Notes: generated by a model from the sequence alone, not told the origin. Shown: positions 12,282 through 21,458, numbered from the stretch's first letter. The stretch: 64,000 nucleotides of DNA from Catenulispora sp. GP43 (GCF_041260665.1 NZ_JBGCCT010000009.1:306224-370223); one strand, 5' to 3'. Numbers and translations are program-made.

Positions 12282-14986
12282 CCGGCAGATTGCGCATAGG
12301 CATAGCCGCGGCCGTCGCGCTGCTGCTCACCTCTTCGGGGCTGCTGCGGCTGCTCGCGCCGGGCTCCTGGGTCTGGCCGATCGTGCTGGCGGTGATCGTG
12401 GCCACCGCCTCCGGCGAGCTGTTCCGGCGGCTGATCCGGCCCCGGCCGCTGGTGGTGCTGGCCCAGGCCGCCGTCGTCTTCTGGTACGACATGGTGCTGC
12501 TGGCGCACGACGTGGCGTTCGCCGGCGTGCTGCCGACCTGGGCGGTGTTCAGCAAGCTCGGGAACCTGTACTCCACCGGCGCGACCGACATCCGCGACAC
12601 CTTCGTCGGCGGCCAGGCCACCTCCGGCATCGCCGCGATCCTGGTGCTCTCGCTGAGCGCGCTGGCGGTGCTGGTGGACGCGCTGGCCGCGACCTACGCC
12701 GCGGCCCCGCTGGCCGGCCTGCCGCTGCTGGCGCTCTACCTGGTCCCGGCCACCCGCAGCGGCGGCGGCTACGACTGGCTGGCGTTCGCGCTGGCCGCGG
12801 CCGGCTACACCGCGCTGCTGTCGGCCGAGGGCCGCGACCGGCTGGGCCGCTGGGGCCGCCCGCTGGTGCACGCCGGACGGCAGCGGACCGGCGCGGACGG
12901 CAAGCCGGTCCCGGCGCCCAAGGCCCGCGTGGACACCGGACCCATCGCCGCCACCGGGCACCAGATCACCATGTACGCGCTGATCGTCGCGGTGCTGGCG
13001 CCGGTGCTGCTGCCCACCGTCTCCGGCGGCCTGTTCGGGATCGGCCCGGACAGCGGCAACGGGAACGGCAGCGGCCACAAGGCCAAGGGCTCCTTCAGCC
13101 AGGTCCTGGACCTGAAGGCGAACCTGGGCTCGCTGACCGACGACCCGGTGCTCAAGTACACCGGCTCGCCCCAGTACATCCGGCTGCAGACGCTGGACCT
13201 GTTCGACGGCAAGAGCACCACGCCCTGGACGCCGAACCCGTCGGCGGCGCTGAAGCCGATCCCGGACGACCAGATGATCTCCGGCACCGTCCCCGGGTTC
13301 ACGGTGAACCCGACCCAGCCGAAGACGAACCAGGTGACCATCACCTACCTGACGAACGAGAGCACCAAGGTGCCGGGCAGCAACCTCAGCTCGCTGCCGC
13401 TGCCCTACCCGACCAAGCAGGTCGCCAGGCTGACGCCGGGCTTCTCGATCGACGTGGACTCGCTGGCGGTCCTGGGATCCACCTCGGTCTACCCGCAGAT
13501 GAGCTACCAGGCCACGGTCTTCGACACGACCTCGCTGACCCCGGCCGAGCTGGCCGCGGCCGCCCCGGCCGGCAACGACGACAAGACGTTCTTCAACCTG
13601 GGCCAGGACCTGGCCACCGGCAACATCCCGGCCGATGTGAGCGCGCTGGCCAAGCAGATCACCAAGGGCCTGACCAACCCGGTCGACCAGGCGCAGGCGA
13701 TCCAGGACTACTTCCAGAACCCCGCCAACGGCTTCTCGTACTCGATGAACGTCCCGAAGCAGCAGCAGACCGGCGACAGCGCGATGGACTGGCTGCTGCA
13801 GAACAAGCGGGGCTTCTGCCAGTACTACGCCGACACCATGGCCGCCATGGCGCGCTCGATCGGCATCCCGGCCCGCGTCGCGGTGGGCTTCACCCCGGGC
13901 CAGTCCCAGGGCGACGGCAGCTACCTGGTCAAGATGCACGACTACCACTCCTGGCCGGAGCTGTTCTTCCACGGCGTCGGCTGGCTGCGGTTCGAGCCGA
14001 CGGTGGGCATCGACAACTCCACGCTCAGCCCGGGCCACGGCCGGGTCCCGCACTACAGCACCAACGCCTCCGGCAGCACCACGACCTCGCCGTCGCAGAG
14101 CCCGACCACGACGGCTCCGTCCGGCGCCGGGGCCTCCTCGGCGAGCAACTGCCCGGTGAACATCCGCAAGGCCGGCGGCTGCGGCGCCAACTCCGACACC
14201 GGTACCGCGCTGACCGCCCCGAAGGCGAAGTTCAGCTGGCTGGGCTGGTTCGGGGCCGTGCCGCGGTTCCTGCAGTACTGGCTGTTCGGCGGCTCCGGAT
14301 ACGCCATCGCCCTGCGCTTCATCCTGCTGGCGCTGCTGCTCATCGCCTGCGTCCCGATGGCGGTGCGCATCGCGCGGCGCCGGGCCCGCTGGAAGCTGGC
14401 GGCGGGCCGGCGCGGACGACGCGCGAAGGCCGGCGCGGACGACGCCGACGGGCTCGACTGGGAGTCCGCGGACATCCCCTCCGCGCGCCGGCCCGAGGAG
14501 GACCCGGAGCGCCTACGGATCCTGGCGGCCTGGGACGAGGTCCGGGACAGCGCCACCGACCTGGGCTACTCCTGGCCGCGTTCGGAGACCCCGCGGCGCA
14601 GCGCCGAGCGGATCATCAAGCAGGCGCACCTGTCGCGTCCGGCGCAGGACGCCATGGGCCGGGTCACCGTGCTGGCCGAGCGGGCCAACTACGCGCGGAC
14701 CCTGCACCGTCCGACGGCCTCCGGGGCGGCGCCGACGCCGAACCTGCTGGAGGACCTCAAGGAGATCCGGGCCGGCCTGGCCGAACCGGTCTCCCGCCGG
14801 ACCCGGATCCGGGCCACGGTGCTGCCGCCGTCGGCGCTGACCGCGCTGCGGGAGCGCCGGGAGGACTTCACCGGCCGGATGTACGAGCGGGTGCAGAGCG
14901 CCGGTTCGCAACTGCGGTCCAGGACGCCGGGCGCGCGGCGGGGCGGTTCGGGGCCGGCCGGGCGGGACGAGCGGACGCGGCAGTAG
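12278..14986 (+). CDS. TgpA-type membrane transglutaminase-like protein
   Basis: A large membrane protein with about six hydrophobic segments in residues 1-250, an extracytoplasmic transglutaminase-like domain, another membrane segment (about 680-700) and a cytoplasmic DUF4129-like tail. The Cys-His pair of the fold is present: C514 in KRGFCQYYADTMAAM and H557 in DYHSWPELFF, with GWLRFEPT after it. The MoxR-DUF58-transglutaminase order is a common conserved trio, thought to modify or mature envelope proteins. Substrate unknown. ATG start overlaps an 11-codon ORF. Transcription ends at the strong hairpin at 15029-15069. Confidence 0.88.
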   Translation: MTGRLRIGIAAAVALLLTSSGLLRLLAPGSWVWPIVLAVIVATASGELFRRLIRPRPLVVLAQAAVVFWYDMVLLAHDVAFAGVLPTWAVFSKLGNLYSTGATDIRDTFVGGQATSGIAAILVLSLSALAVLVDALAATYAAAPLAGLPLLALYLVPATRSGGGYDWLAFALAAAGYTALLSAEGRDRLGRWGRPLVHAGRQRTGADGKPVPAPKARVDTGPIAATGHQITMYALIVAVLAPVLLPTVSGGLFGIGPDSGNGNGSGHKAKGSFSQVLDLKANLGSLTDDPVLKYTGSPQYIRLQTLDLFDGKSTTPWTPNPSAALKPIPDDQMISGTVPGFTVNPTQPKTNQVTITYLTNESTKVPGSNLSSLPLPYPTKQVARLTPGFSIDVDSLAVLGSTSVYPQMSYQATVFDTTSLTPAELAAAAPAGNDDKTFFNLGQDLATGNIPADVSALAKQITKGLTNPVDQAQAIQDYFQNPANGFSYSMNVPKQQQTGDSAMDWLLQNKRGFCQYYADTMAAMARSIGIPARVAVGFTPGQSQGDGSYLVKMHDYHSWPELFFHGVGWLRFEPTVGIDNSTLSPGHGRVPHYSTNASGSTTTSPSQSPTTTAPSGAGASSASNCPVNIRKAGGCGANSDTGTALTAPKAKFSWLGWFGAVPRFLQYWLFGGSGYAIALRFILLALLLIACVPMAVRIARRRARWKLAAGRRGRRAKAGADDADGLDWESADIPSARRPEEDPERLRILAAWDEVRDSATDLGYSWPRSETPRRSAERIIKQAHLSRPAQDAMGRVTVLAERANYARTLHRPTASGAAPTPNLLEDLKEIRAGLAEPVSRRTRIRATVLPPSALTALRERREDFTGRMYERVQSAGSQLRSRTPGARRGGSGPAGRDERTRQ

Positions 14987-15028
14987 CGGCGGACGAGCGG
15001 TAGACGAGCGGTTGACAAGCGGCAGACG

Positions 15029-15069
15029 AAAGGCCGGGCCCCGGGATCTGATCCCGGGGCCCGGCCTTT
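15029..15069. terminator. Bidirectional terminator, 19-bp perfect stem
   Basis: A perfect 19-bp inverted repeat beginning AAAGGCCGGG and ending CCCGGCCTTT, with a CTG loop. It lies between the convergent transglutaminase and DUF3040 genes, 8 bp past the stop of the latter. A-rich and T-rich arms on both sides fit termination in both directions. Confidence 0.85.
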
Positions 15070-15077
15070 GAGCTTTG

Positions 15078-15497
15078 TCAGAGGTTGCCCTCGTCGCGCC
15101 GCCGCTGCCAGCGCTCCTCGAACCGCCGCATCGTCGGCTGCCGGTTCTGGCGTCCCGAGCCGCGGCCCGACTTCCCGGCCACCGCGCGGGCCTTGCGGCG
15201 CGCCACCGGCACGATCTCGCCGGGGGCGGGGATCCGGCGCCAGCTGGCGTAGGCCAGCCACGCGCAGCCCAGCATCACCACGAAGCCGCCCACGCTCAGC
15301 GCGATCTGGTTGATCACCAGGCCGGCCACCAGCATGCCGATGCCGAGGACGAAACCGATCACTGCCAGCAGGGCGCGGCGCCGGAAGAGTGCGCGCAGAT
15401 CCGCCCCCTGGAGCGCGGAGGCGAACTTGGGGTCCTCCGCGTGCAGCGCGCGCTCCATCTGCTCCAGCAGGCGCTGCTCATGATCAGACAGCGGCAC
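15078..15497 (-). CDS. DUF3040 membrane protein
   Basis: A small actinobacterial membrane protein. The family motif PLSDHEQRLLEQMERALHAE sits at the N-terminus, followed by two membrane segments (about residues 44-63 and 68-87) and a basic tail. The start is GTG 15497, with GGGAGGA 8-9 nt upstream, giving 139 residues. Ten more codons are open upstream but lie before the family start. The role of the family is unknown. In many actinobacteria it sits near division or DNA-polymerase genes. The upstream gap 15498-15778 is unusually AT-rich in parts and holds no gene I can support. Confidence 0.85.
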   Translation of the reverse strand: MPLSDHEQRLLEQMERALHAEDPKFASALQGADLRALFRRRALLAVIGFVLGIGMLVAGLVINQIALSVGGFVVMLGCAWLAYASWRRIPAPGEIVPVARRKARAVAGKSGRGSGRQNRQPTMRRFEERWQRRRDEGNL

Positions 15498-15778
15498 TTG
15501 GCCTATCCTCCCAGCATCCACAGCCACACATAGGCGGTGACTGTCTTAAGAATAAGCAGACCCTGGGGTCTACGAAAGCTCCCACCAGAACGGATCGGCG
15601 AGACCCCTTCATCGGAACGATGCCCTGGTATGCGCTGTGCTACGCATGGTCGATCCCGACGGCGAGGACGGTGCCGGGTCCGCCCCTTACACCTGCACTT
15701 GCACCTTCAATGACAAGAACGTTTCCGGGGCCGAAAAGGTTCGCTGGAAACAGCCGGGAGTTCCCCCGTAAGCAGGTA

Positions 15779-16606
15779 TCAAGAAGCGATCTTGCGGGCC
15801 AGCAGGTGCAGGCGGCCGGCCACGGCGCGGAACTCCGGGCGGTCGGCGACCGCCGCCTCCAGCGCCGCGAGGTCGGAGGCGGCCTGCGGGTCGGTGTCGA
15901 TCAGGGCGCCGGGGACGAGGTCGGTGAACACGCGCACGCCGTGCACCGACTGCACCGTAAGCCCCGCCTCGCGCAGCAGCCGGCCCAGCTGCTCCTCGTC
16001 GAAGCGCGCGGCCAGCGGGTCCTGGGCGCCGAAGCGGCCGCTGGGGTCGGCCAGCGCGCGCCGGGCCTCGGCGAAGTGGCCGCCGAGCGCCCGGGCCACC
16101 ACCGCCGCGGTGCGGTTGGCCGCCAGCAGGCTCACCACGCCGCCGGGCCGCAGCACGTCGGCGACCGCGGCCAGGCCGGCCGCCGGGTCCTCGGCCATCT
16201 CCAGGACGCCGTGGCACAGGACCAGGTCCACGCTGCCCGGCTCCACGTACTCAAGCAGGCCGGCCAGGTCGCCCTGGACGGCGCGCAGGGCGTCCTTGGG
16301 CACACCGGCCTCGCGGGCCCGGCGCTCCAGGGCGGCCAGCGCGTCGGGGCTGGGGTCCACGACGGTGACCCGGTGGCCGAGCTCGGCGATCGGGACGGCG
16401 AAGCCGCCGGTGCCGCCGCCGACGTCGAGGACGTCGCGCGCGCCGGAGGCGTCCAGGACGGTGCGCAGGGCCTGCCACAGGACGGCGGTGCGGGCCTGGG
16501 CGCGGCGGGCCGCGGCCGGGCCTGCGGACCCACCCGGCCCCGCGGCGCCTTCGGCGGGTCCTGGGGCGGCGGGGGTGGCGGTCGCGCTGGCGGCGCTGTC
16601 GGCCAT
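15779..16606 (-). CDS. Class I SAM-dependent methyltransferase
   Basis: A soluble methyltransferase. The SAM-binding motif VLDVGGGTGGFAVPIAELG (about 59-77) is followed by VTVVDPSPDAL, an acidic motif LVLCHGVLEMAEDP and LRPGGVVSLLAANR. The first 40 residues are Ala/Pro/Gly-rich and probably disordered. The substrate cannot be told from sequence. ATG start. The gene is divergent from dinB, with 268 bp between them. Actinobacterial genomes often carry a methyltransferase beside dinB or DUF3040, which suggests conserved neighbourhood rather than known function. Confidence 0.8.
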   Translation of the reverse strand: MADSAASATATPAAPGPAEGAAGPGGSAGPAAARRAQARTAVLWQALRTVLDASGARDVLDVGGGTGGFAVPIAELGHRVTVVDPSPDALAALERRAREAGVPKDALRAVQGDLAGLLEYVEPGSVDLVLCHGVLEMAEDPAAGLAAVADVLRPGGVVSLLAANRTAAVVARALGGHFAEARRALADPSGRFGAQDPLAARFDEEQLGRLLREAGLTVQSVHGVRVFTDLVPGALIDTDPQAASDLAALEAAVADRPEFRAVAGRLHLLARKIAS

Positions 16607-16718
16607 GAGGGGTGCACTCCTGCGGTCGGCTCGGGCTCCGGACCGGGCCGGACCAGGGTCCGGCTCGGCCGTGGAGAGGCTTCAGGGCCAGCGTAGTGGA
16701 CCGGGCCGGTCCCGGACC

Positions 16719-16775
16719 GGGGTGTCTCGCGGGGTGTCTCGCGGGGCGTCGCGGCGTCTCGCGGGGCGTCGTGGC
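16719..16775. repeat. Imperfect 12-bp tandem repeat
   Basis: Two exact copies of GGGGTGTCTCGC (16719-16742) are followed by degenerate copies (GGGGCGTCGC, GGCGTCTCGC, GGGGCGTCG), in the gap between the methyltransferase and dinB. Probably slippage-derived. No regulatory role is evident. Confidence 0.6.
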
Positions 16776-16874
16776 CGGTCGCGGCGCCCGGGTCACCCGA
16801 GCGGCGGTGTGGCGGGCGGTCCCGGGCCCTCCCAGCCGCCACTCCTGTCACTGCCAGCAGATGTCAGTGGCCCG

Positions 16875-18635
16875 GTGCACGATGGAGGCGTGCGCCGGCT
16901 GCCCTCGATCTTCCACGTCGACCTGGACGCGTTCTACGCGTCGGTCGAGCAGCTGCACAAGCCGAGCCTGCGCGGGAAGCCGGTGGTGGTCGGCGGGATC
17001 GGGAACCGGGGCGTGGTGTCCACGGCGTCCTACGAGGCGCGGGCCTTCGGCGTGCACTCGGCGCTGGCGACCGGCATCGCCCGGCGGCGGGCGCCGAACG
17101 CGGCCTACCTGATCCCGCGCTTCGGCGCGTACCAGGCGTACAGCGAGCGGGTCATGGCCCTGATGCACGAGCTGTCGCCGCTGGTGGAACCGCTCAGCCT
17201 CGACGAGGCCTTCATCGACATATCACACTTATTCAGATCGCTTGACACCGAAAGTACGCACAATGCGACACTTGAGGCACGGCGCATCGCCGACACGTTG
17301 AGAACCCGCATCAAAGACGAGACCGGCCTGACCGCCTCCATCGGCGCCGGGACCAGCAAGCTCATCGCCAAGATCGCCTCCGACGCCGAGAAGCCCGACG
17401 GTCTGGTCGTCATCGAACCGGGCACGGAGCAGACCTGGCTGGACCCGCTCCCCGTCCGCGCGCTGTGGGGGGTCGGCCCGGCCACGGCCGAGCGCCTGCG
17501 CAAGATCGGCGCCACCACCGTCGCCGACCTGAGAACCCTGAGCCTGACCGAACTGACCGCCATCGTCGGCGCCTCCTACGGGACCACCTTGTACGCCATA
17601 GCCCGCGGCCGGGACGACCGCGACGTGAGCACCGACCGCGAGATGAAGTCGGTGAGCGTCGAGGACACCTACGCCGAGGACCTGTTGGACCCCGCCACCA
17701 TCACCGCCCATATGGACGACCTGGTGACCCGCCTGAGCAGCCGCATCCGCAAGGCGGGCCGCTCGGGCCGCACCATCACCATCAAGGTCCGCGGCCACGA
17801 CTTCACGACCGTCTCCCGCAGCGAGACCACCGCCAACCCGACCGACGACCCGACCGCCATCCGCGCGGCCACGCACCGCATGCTCCCCGGCGCCGTGGCC
17901 GCCGCCACCCAGCTGGTCCCCGGCATCCGCCTGCTCGGCGTGGGCCTGTCGGGCCTGGCCGAGTGGGCCCAGCTCGACCTGTTCACCGCCGCCGAGGACC
18001 CCGAGGTCGCCCTGGAGCTGTGGGAGCAGGCCTCGGAACCGGCGGCGCCGGCACCGGTCGGCGACGCCGACTTCGACATGCCGCGGGGCACGGTCACCAC
18101 CCCCGCGCCCGCCCCCGACCAGCAACCGGAGCCGGAGCCGGAACCCGAAGCGGCGCCGGACCCGGCCGACATCACGACCCCGGTCACCACGGTCGAGGGC
18201 GAACGCTCCCCCCGCCAGTTCGGCCCGCTGCCGCCCGGAACGCGCGGCGCGGTGGAGACGGCGGTGGCCGAGCGCCGCTTCCTGCCCGGCCAGGACGTGG
18301 CCCACGACGAGTTCGGCAGCGGCTGGGTCCAGGGCAGCGGCCTGGGCCGGGTCACGGTGCGCTTCGAGACGCCGTGGTCGGGGCCGGGGCGCATCAAGAC
18401 GGTGCGCGCCGACGACCCGGCGCTGCACCTGGTCGACGCGGCGGCCGTCGCCCGCGAGGCGCTGGCGCTGCTGGCCGGGACGCCCATGGACGAACTCGCC
18501 GACGAGTCCGACGCCGATGCCGACACCGAGTCCGACGCCGATGCCGACACCGAGGCCGACACCGAGGCCGACACCGAGGCCGACGTTGAGTCCGACACCG
18601 AGGCCCGCACCGAGGCGGACACCGACACCGGCTGA
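16875..18635 (+). CDS. dinB: DNA polymerase IV (Y-family)
   Basis: A translesion polymerase with palm carboxylates in HVDLDAFYASVEQ (D16, D18) and SLDEAFID (D110, E111), the template-handling SIGAGTSKLIAKIASD, a helix-hairpin-helix LWGVGPATAERLRKIG, then the little-finger domain to about residue 385. A C-terminal extension includes a segment (DEFGSGWVQGSGLGRVTVRF) common in actinobacterial DinB and a final acidic DADTES-type repeat tail (about 540-586). The start is uncertain: GTG 16875 or GTG 16890. The frame is open far upstream, but that is non-coding in style. Codons 115-133 are unusually low in GC and include a TTA codon at 17229. Confidence 0.92.
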   Translation: MHDGGVRRLPSIFHVDLDAFYASVEQLHKPSLRGKPVVVGGIGNRGVVSTASYEARAFGVHSALATGIARRRAPNAAYLIPRFGAYQAYSERVMALMHELSPLVEPLSLDEAFIDISHLFRSLDTESTHNATLEARRIADTLRTRIKDETGLTASIGAGTSKLIAKIASDAEKPDGLVVIEPGTEQTWLDPLPVRALWGVGPATAERLRKIGATTVADLRTLSLTELTAIVGASYGTTLYAIARGRDDRDVSTDREMKSVSVEDTYAEDLLDPATITAHMDDLVTRLSSRIRKAGRSGRTITIKVRGHDFTTVSRSETTANPTDDPTAIRAATHRMLPGAVAAATQLVPGIRLLGVGLSGLAEWAQLDLFTAAEDPEVALELWEQASEPAAPAPVGDADFDMPRGTVTTPAPAPDQQPEPEPEPEAAPDPADITTPVTTVEGERSPRQFGPLPPGTRGAVETAVAERRFLPGQDVAHDEFGSGWVQGSGLGRVTVRFETPWSGPGRIKTVRADDPALHLVDAAAVAREALALLAGTPMDELADESDADADTESDADADTEADTEADTEADVESDTEARTEADTDTG

Positions 18636-18721
18636 GCGCCGCCGACCGCCCCGGTTCGCACCCCACCGCAGCTCACACGCTCGCCGAGCACGCCACCGAC
18701 CCCGGCACTAGCATCGGCAGC

Positions 18722-19027
18722 ATGACTGATGAGCCCACCAAGACCGAGGTCGTCGACAACGAACTCGAAGACCGCTTCGAGCTCTTCTACGGCGACCAGC
18801 TCGCGGGCTTCGCCGCCTACCGGCGCCGCGCCGGGGGCACGGTCTTCGTGCACACCGAGATCGAGCCGGCGTTCGAGGGCAAGGGGCTGGGGTCGGTGCT
18901 GGCCCGGCACGCGCTGGACGCGACCGTGGCGCGCGGGGAGGAGATCATCCCGGTGTGCCCCTTCATCTCCGCCTACCTGCGCAAGCACCCTGAGTACGAC
19001 GAGCACGTCCAGTGGCCGGCGTCGTGA
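18722..19027 (+). CDS. Small GNAT-like acetyltransferase (YjdJ type)
   Basis: A 101-residue protein of the short Gcn5-related family. The acetyl-CoA motif EGKGLGSVLARHALD and the ending segment IIPVCPFISAYLRKHPEY, with its conserved Cys, are diagnostic. This small subfamily lacks the N-terminal part of full GNAT enzymes. Substrate unknown. ATG start with a weak ribosome site. The stop overlaps the pirin start as GTGA, so both are probably made from one mRNA. Confidence 0.85.
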   Translation: MTDEPTKTEVVDNELEDRFELFYGDQLAGFAAYRRRAGGTVFVHTEIEPAFEGKGLGSVLARHALDATVARGEEIIPVCPFISAYLRKHPEYDEHVQWPAS

Positions 19028-19992
19028 GCAACCTCGACGCGAATCCCGCCGAGCAGGACTGCCGGGCCAAGGCCGACCCGGGCCCGGTCGTCGAGTTCTA
19101 CGAAGCACGGGACGTACCGCTCGGCGGCGTGCGCGGCGTCCACGTGATGCGCGCCCTGCCGCAACGGGTGCTGCCGACCGTCGGCGCCTGGTGCTTCCTG
19201 GACCACTTCGGCCCGCAGGCCGCCCCGATGAACGTCAACCCGCACCCGCACATCGGCCTGCAGACCGTCACCTGGCCGTTCCGGGGCGACGTCCGGCACC
19301 GCGACAGCGTCGGCTCCGACGTCGTGGTGCGCCCCCGCCAGCTGAACATCATGACCGCCGGCCGCGGCATCGCGCACTCGGAGATCTCCGTTGACGCGGA
19401 GGCCGGGACAGTGGGCCACGGCCTGCAACTCTGGACCGCCCTGCCCGCCGAGCACCGGAACACCGCGCCGCACTTCGAACAGCACCGGGACCTTCCCGTC
19501 TACGAGCTGCCGGGACTGCGCGCACTGGTCTTCCTGGGAACGCTGGACACCGTCACATCCCCGGCGACCACCTACTCCCCGATCGTCGGCGCGGACATCA
19601 CCGTCAACCCCGGCGCGGCGGCGACGATCCCGCTGACCCACTACCACGAGCACGCCTTGATGGTCATCGACGGCGACCTCACCGCCGCCGAGACCGACGT
19701 CCCGTCCGGCCCCCTGCTCTACCTCGGCACCGGCCGCGACGAACTGACTCTCAGCAGCCGCACTGGCGCACATGTGATCCTGCTGGGCGGCGAACCGTTC
19801 CGCGAGGACATCGTCATGTGGTGGAACTTCGTCGGGCGCACCCACGAGGACATCGAAGAGGCCCGCGACGACTGGGAGAAGCGCAATGTGGAGCGCTTCC
19901 CGGACATCGCCGGGCACACGGTCGAGGAACGCATCCCCGCACCGCCGCTACCAGGGATCCGCCTTAAGCCGCGCGGCCGCGCACCCCGCTAG
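19024..19992 (+). CDS. Pirin-family bicupin protein
   Basis: A pirin: two cupin barrels, the first with the metal-binding pattern NPHPHIGLQTVTWPF and later GRGIAHSE. The pirin C-terminal domain has LTHYHEHALMVIDGD and a final LLGGEPFREDIVMWWNFVGR. Pirins bind iron, and some are quercetinases or redox sensors. The role here is unknown. I chose GTG 19024 because it overlaps the preceding stop (GTGA). GTG 19012 would add four residues. The gene is convergent with glyA, with a 40-bp palindrome between them. Confidence 0.92.
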   Translation: MSNLDANPAEQDCRAKADPGPVVEFYEARDVPLGGVRGVHVMRALPQRVLPTVGAWCFLDHFGPQAAPMNVNPHPHIGLQTVTWPFRGDVRHRDSVGSDVVVRPRQLNIMTAGRGIAHSEISVDAEAGTVGHGLQLWTALPAEHRNTAPHFEQHRDLPVYELPGLRALVFLGTLDTVTSPATTYSPIVGADITVNPGAAATIPLTHYHEHALMVIDGDLTAAETDVPSGPLLYLGTGRDELTLSSRTGAHVILLGGEPFREDIVMWWNFVGRTHEDIEEARDDWEKRNVERFPDIAGHTVEERIPAPPLPGIRLKPRGRAPR

Positions 19993-20007
19993 AGAACGCC
20001 TAAGGAA

Positions 20008-20047
20008 AACGCTAAGGGCGCCCACAGCTGTGGGCGCCCTTAGCGTT
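20008..20047. terminator. Bidirectional terminator, 40-bp perfect palindrome
   Basis: A complete 20+20 bp palindrome with no spacer, from AACGCTAAGGGCGCCCACAG to its exact reverse complement. It lies between the convergent pirin and glyA genes, 14 bp from the glyA stop. An RNA hairpin would need to open 3-4 bases at the tip. The symmetric position fits shared termination. Confidence 0.8.
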
Positions 20048-20061
20048 CATGCGTCCTTACA

Positions 20062-21324
20062 TCACGCCCAACCGGGCATCGGGTACTGCGCCATCAGCTC
20101 GCGCACCTGCCCGGCGATCGCCGCGTACTGCTCGGTGTCGCCCTTGGCTGCGGCCTGCACCGTCTCGTCCATCCACTGCGCGATCTGCCCCATCTGCTCA
20201 GGCTTCAGCCCGCGCGTGGTGATCGCGGCCGCGCCGAGGCGGATGCCGGAGGGGTCGAACGGCTTGCGCGGGTCGAAGGGCACCGAGTTGTAGTTCAGCT
20301 CGATGCCGGCCGCGTCCAGCGCCTTGGCCGCCACCTTGCCGGTGACGCCCTTGGGGGTCAGGTCGGCCAGGATCAGGTGGTTGTCCGTGCCGCCGGACAC
20401 CAGGTCCCAGCCGCGCTCGGTGAGGCCGGCGGCCAGCGCCTTGGCGTTGGCCACGACGGTCGCCGCGTAGGTCTTGAACTCCGGCTGCGCGGCCTCCTTC
20501 AGCGCCACCGCGATGCCGGCGGTGGTGTGGTTGTGCGGGCCGCCCTGCAGGCCGGGGAAGACGGCCTTGTCGATCGGCGTCGCGTACTCCTCGGTCGTCA
20601 TGATCATCGCGCCGCGCGGACCGCGCAGGGTCTTGTGCGTGGTGGTGGTGATGACGTCCGCGTAGCCCACCGGGGAGGGGTGGGCGCCGCCGGCGACCAG
20701 GCCGGCGATGTGCGCGATGTCGGAGACCAGGATGGCGCCGATCTCCTTGGCGATCTCGGCGAAGGCCGGGAAGTCGATGGTGCGCGGGATCGCGGTGCCG
20801 CCGCAGAAGATGACCTTCGGGCGCTCCTTCAGGGCCAGGTCGCGGACCTCGTTCATGTCCACGATGCCGGTCTCGCGGGAGACGCCGTAGGCGACCGGGT
20901 TGAACCACTTGCCGGTCACCGACACCGGGGAGCCGTGGGTGAGGTGGCCGCCGGCGGCCAGGCCCGCGCCCATGAAGGTGTCGCCCGGCTTCAGGAACGC
21001 CAGGTACACCGCGAGGTTCGCCGGGGAGCCGGAGTAGGGCTGCACGTTGGCGTGGTCCACGCCGAACAGCGACTTGGCGCGGTCGATCGCGATGGTCTCG
21101 ATCGGGTCGATGAACTGCTGGCCCTCGTAGTATCGGCGGCCGGCGTACCCCTCGGAGTACTTGTTCGTCAGGACCGTGCCGGAGGCCTCCAGGACCGCCG
21201 CGGAGACATAGTTCTCCGAGGCGATCATGCGGATCTTCTCGTACTGGCGGCGGGCCTCGTCCTCGATCAGGCCTGCGATCTGCGGGTCTTCCTGTGCGAG
21301 CTCGGGAATGGCGGGCGAGTGCAT
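20062..21324 (-). CDS. glyA: Serine hydroxymethyltransferase
   Basis: A PLP enzyme that converts serine and tetrahydrofolate to glycine and 5,10-methylene-tetrahydrofolate. Seen: [10 protein letters not shown] near the N-terminus, [39 protein letters not shown], the PLP-lysine motif [14 protein letters not shown] and DNHLILADL. At 420 residues it has normal length. ATG start with GAGGAGG 6 nt upstream. The 5' leader carries a ZTP riboswitch, matching a role in one-carbon supply for purine synthesis. Single gene bounded by the palindrome at 20008-20047. Confidence 0.97.
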   Translation of the reverse strand: MHSPAIPELAQEDPQIAGLIEDEARRQYEKIRMIASENYVSAAVLEASGTVLTNKYSEGYAGRRYYEGQQFIDPIETIAIDRAKSLFGVDHANVQPYSGSPANLAVYLAFLKPGDTFMGAGLAAGGHLTHGSPVSVTGKWFNPVAYGVSRETGIVDMNEVRDLALKERPKVIFCGGTAIPRTIDFPAFAEIAKEIGAILVSDIAHIAGLVAGGAHPSPVGYADVITTTTHKTLRGPRGAMIMTTEEYATPIDKAVFPGLQGGPHNHTTAGIAVALKEAAQPEFKTYAATVVANAKALAAGLTERGWDLVSGGTDNHLILADLTPKGVTGKVAAKALDAAGIELNYNSVPFDPRKPFDPSGIRLGAAAITTRGLKPEQMGQIAQWMDETVQAAAKGDTEQYAAIAGQVRELMAQYPMPGWA

Positions 21325-21354
21325 GTGATGCCTCCTCGGGCGTCATCGTCCGGA

Positions 21355-21453
21355 AGGACACCCAGGCGCGCGGTGCCCGCTACGTCGATCGCTTCCTGGT
21401 GGTCGGTTCCACCTCCGCGTGGTTTCACGCGGTCTGCGCCAGTCGCGATGGAC
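21355..21453 (-). promoter_or_regulatory. ZTP (pfl) riboswitch upstream of glyA
   Basis: The glyA leader shows the pfl pattern on the minus strand. A 5' arm with GACTGGCG follows a P1 strand GTC-C-ATCGC. Two hairpins follow (CCGCGTG-AAAC-CACGCGG and GGTGG-AACCGA-CCACC), then GGAAGCGAT, whose GCGAT-C-GAC closes P1, including the outer GTC/GAC pairs. A 3' domain GCACCGCGCGCCTGGGTG carries the conserved CCTGGG of P3. ZTP riboswitches are known to control folate and purine genes, including glyA, in response to ZTP/ZMP. I recognise it by pattern. A covariance search would settle it. Confidence 0.85.
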
Positions 21454-21458
21454 AAATG

